From the NCBI GenBank assembly GCA_030378035.1, contig JAUCGI010000050.1, positions 1-33,458 on the forward strand: DNA of 33,458 nucleotides, read 5' to 3'. The notes under the pieces were generated by a model. That model searched no databases, was not told the DNA's origin, and saw only the letters and a list, made by a program, of their open reading frames with translations. Shown here in pieces: positions 33,441 to 33,458 of this stretch (positions within the stretch are counted from its first letter, which is position 1; each line of letters opens with the position of its first letter). The stretch is from Desulfobacterales bacterium HSG2 (lineage in GTDB: Bacteria; Desulfobacterota; Desulfobacteria; Desulfobacterales; 4be13). The position numbers were made by a program, and so were the translations under genes.

Positions 33441-33458
33441 ATGAGTGCTGACGATTGC
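33441..33458 (+). CDS. Start of a further gene (partial)
   Basis: AAGGAG at 33425-33430 lies 10 bases before ATG 33441. The window ends after six codons (MSADDC). Too little is seen to name a product. Confidence 0.4.

Overview
The window reads as a piece of a repeat-rich Gram-negative chromosome of deltaproteobacterial (Desulfobacterota) type, possibly a Desulfonema-like or related sulfate reducer. This rests on the type II secretion (T2SS) gene style with gspN and a PDZ-type gspC, the mid-range GC content, and very heavy loads of short palindromes and heptanucleotide repeats. No rRNA, tRNA or CRISPR array was seen, and every supportable gene lies on the + strand.

Region 1 (1-8.0 kb) is an accessory patchwork. 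It holds the 3' end of an unknown gene, a frameshifted gspG-like pseudogene, four PD-(D/E)XK-fold putative nucleases, a tail fragment of an Mrr-like endonuclease, and a UPF0175 antitoxin-type gene whose toxin is reduced to a 17-codon stub. It also holds a small overlapping operon (unknown protein, linalool dehydratase/isomerase-like membrane-anchored protein, two membrane proteins), a DUF6941-like protein, an antibiotic-biosynthesis-monooxygenase-fold protein, and two MITE-like hairpins.

Region 2 (8.3-26.1 kb) is a T2SS locus in the order G-H-I-(AAA ATPase)-J-K-L-M-N-C1-C2-(GNAT)-D-(ATPase remnant, DUF433/DUF5615)-E-TPR protein. gspF and the prepilin peptidase gene gspO are absent. The encoded parts are the pseudopilins (G, H, I, J, K), the inner-membrane platform (L, M, C), GspN, the secretin (D) and the assembly ATPase (E). 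gspC is duplicated in tandem together with a 117-bp scrap of gspN. The operon is full of heptanucleotide tandem repeats, which form several intergenic spacers and also encode the leader peptides of GspH and GspI, the last residues of GspL and the whole export-signal region of the TPR protein.

Region 3 (26.1-33.5 kb) holds a signalling set: two paralogous NMT1/THI5-like periplasmic binding proteins with no transporter genes, a membrane hybrid histidine kinase, and a receiver-PP2C (SpoIIE-type) phosphatase. A vestige of a second kinase start lies between the two binding-protein genes, which implies that a binding-protein/kinase module was duplicated and then partly deleted. The window ends in a broken propeller-sensor gene fused to an AAA ATPase fragment.

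The most notable signals are: (i) an 18-copy heptamer inside gspI placed so that copy number sets the reading frame of the pseudopilin; (ii) a heptamer-repeat hairpin with 16-bp perfect terminal inverted repeats and an 8-bp target duplication, evidence that these repeat hairpins can be mobile; (iii) the gspC duplication with its gspN scar; (iv) the kinase-start vestige.
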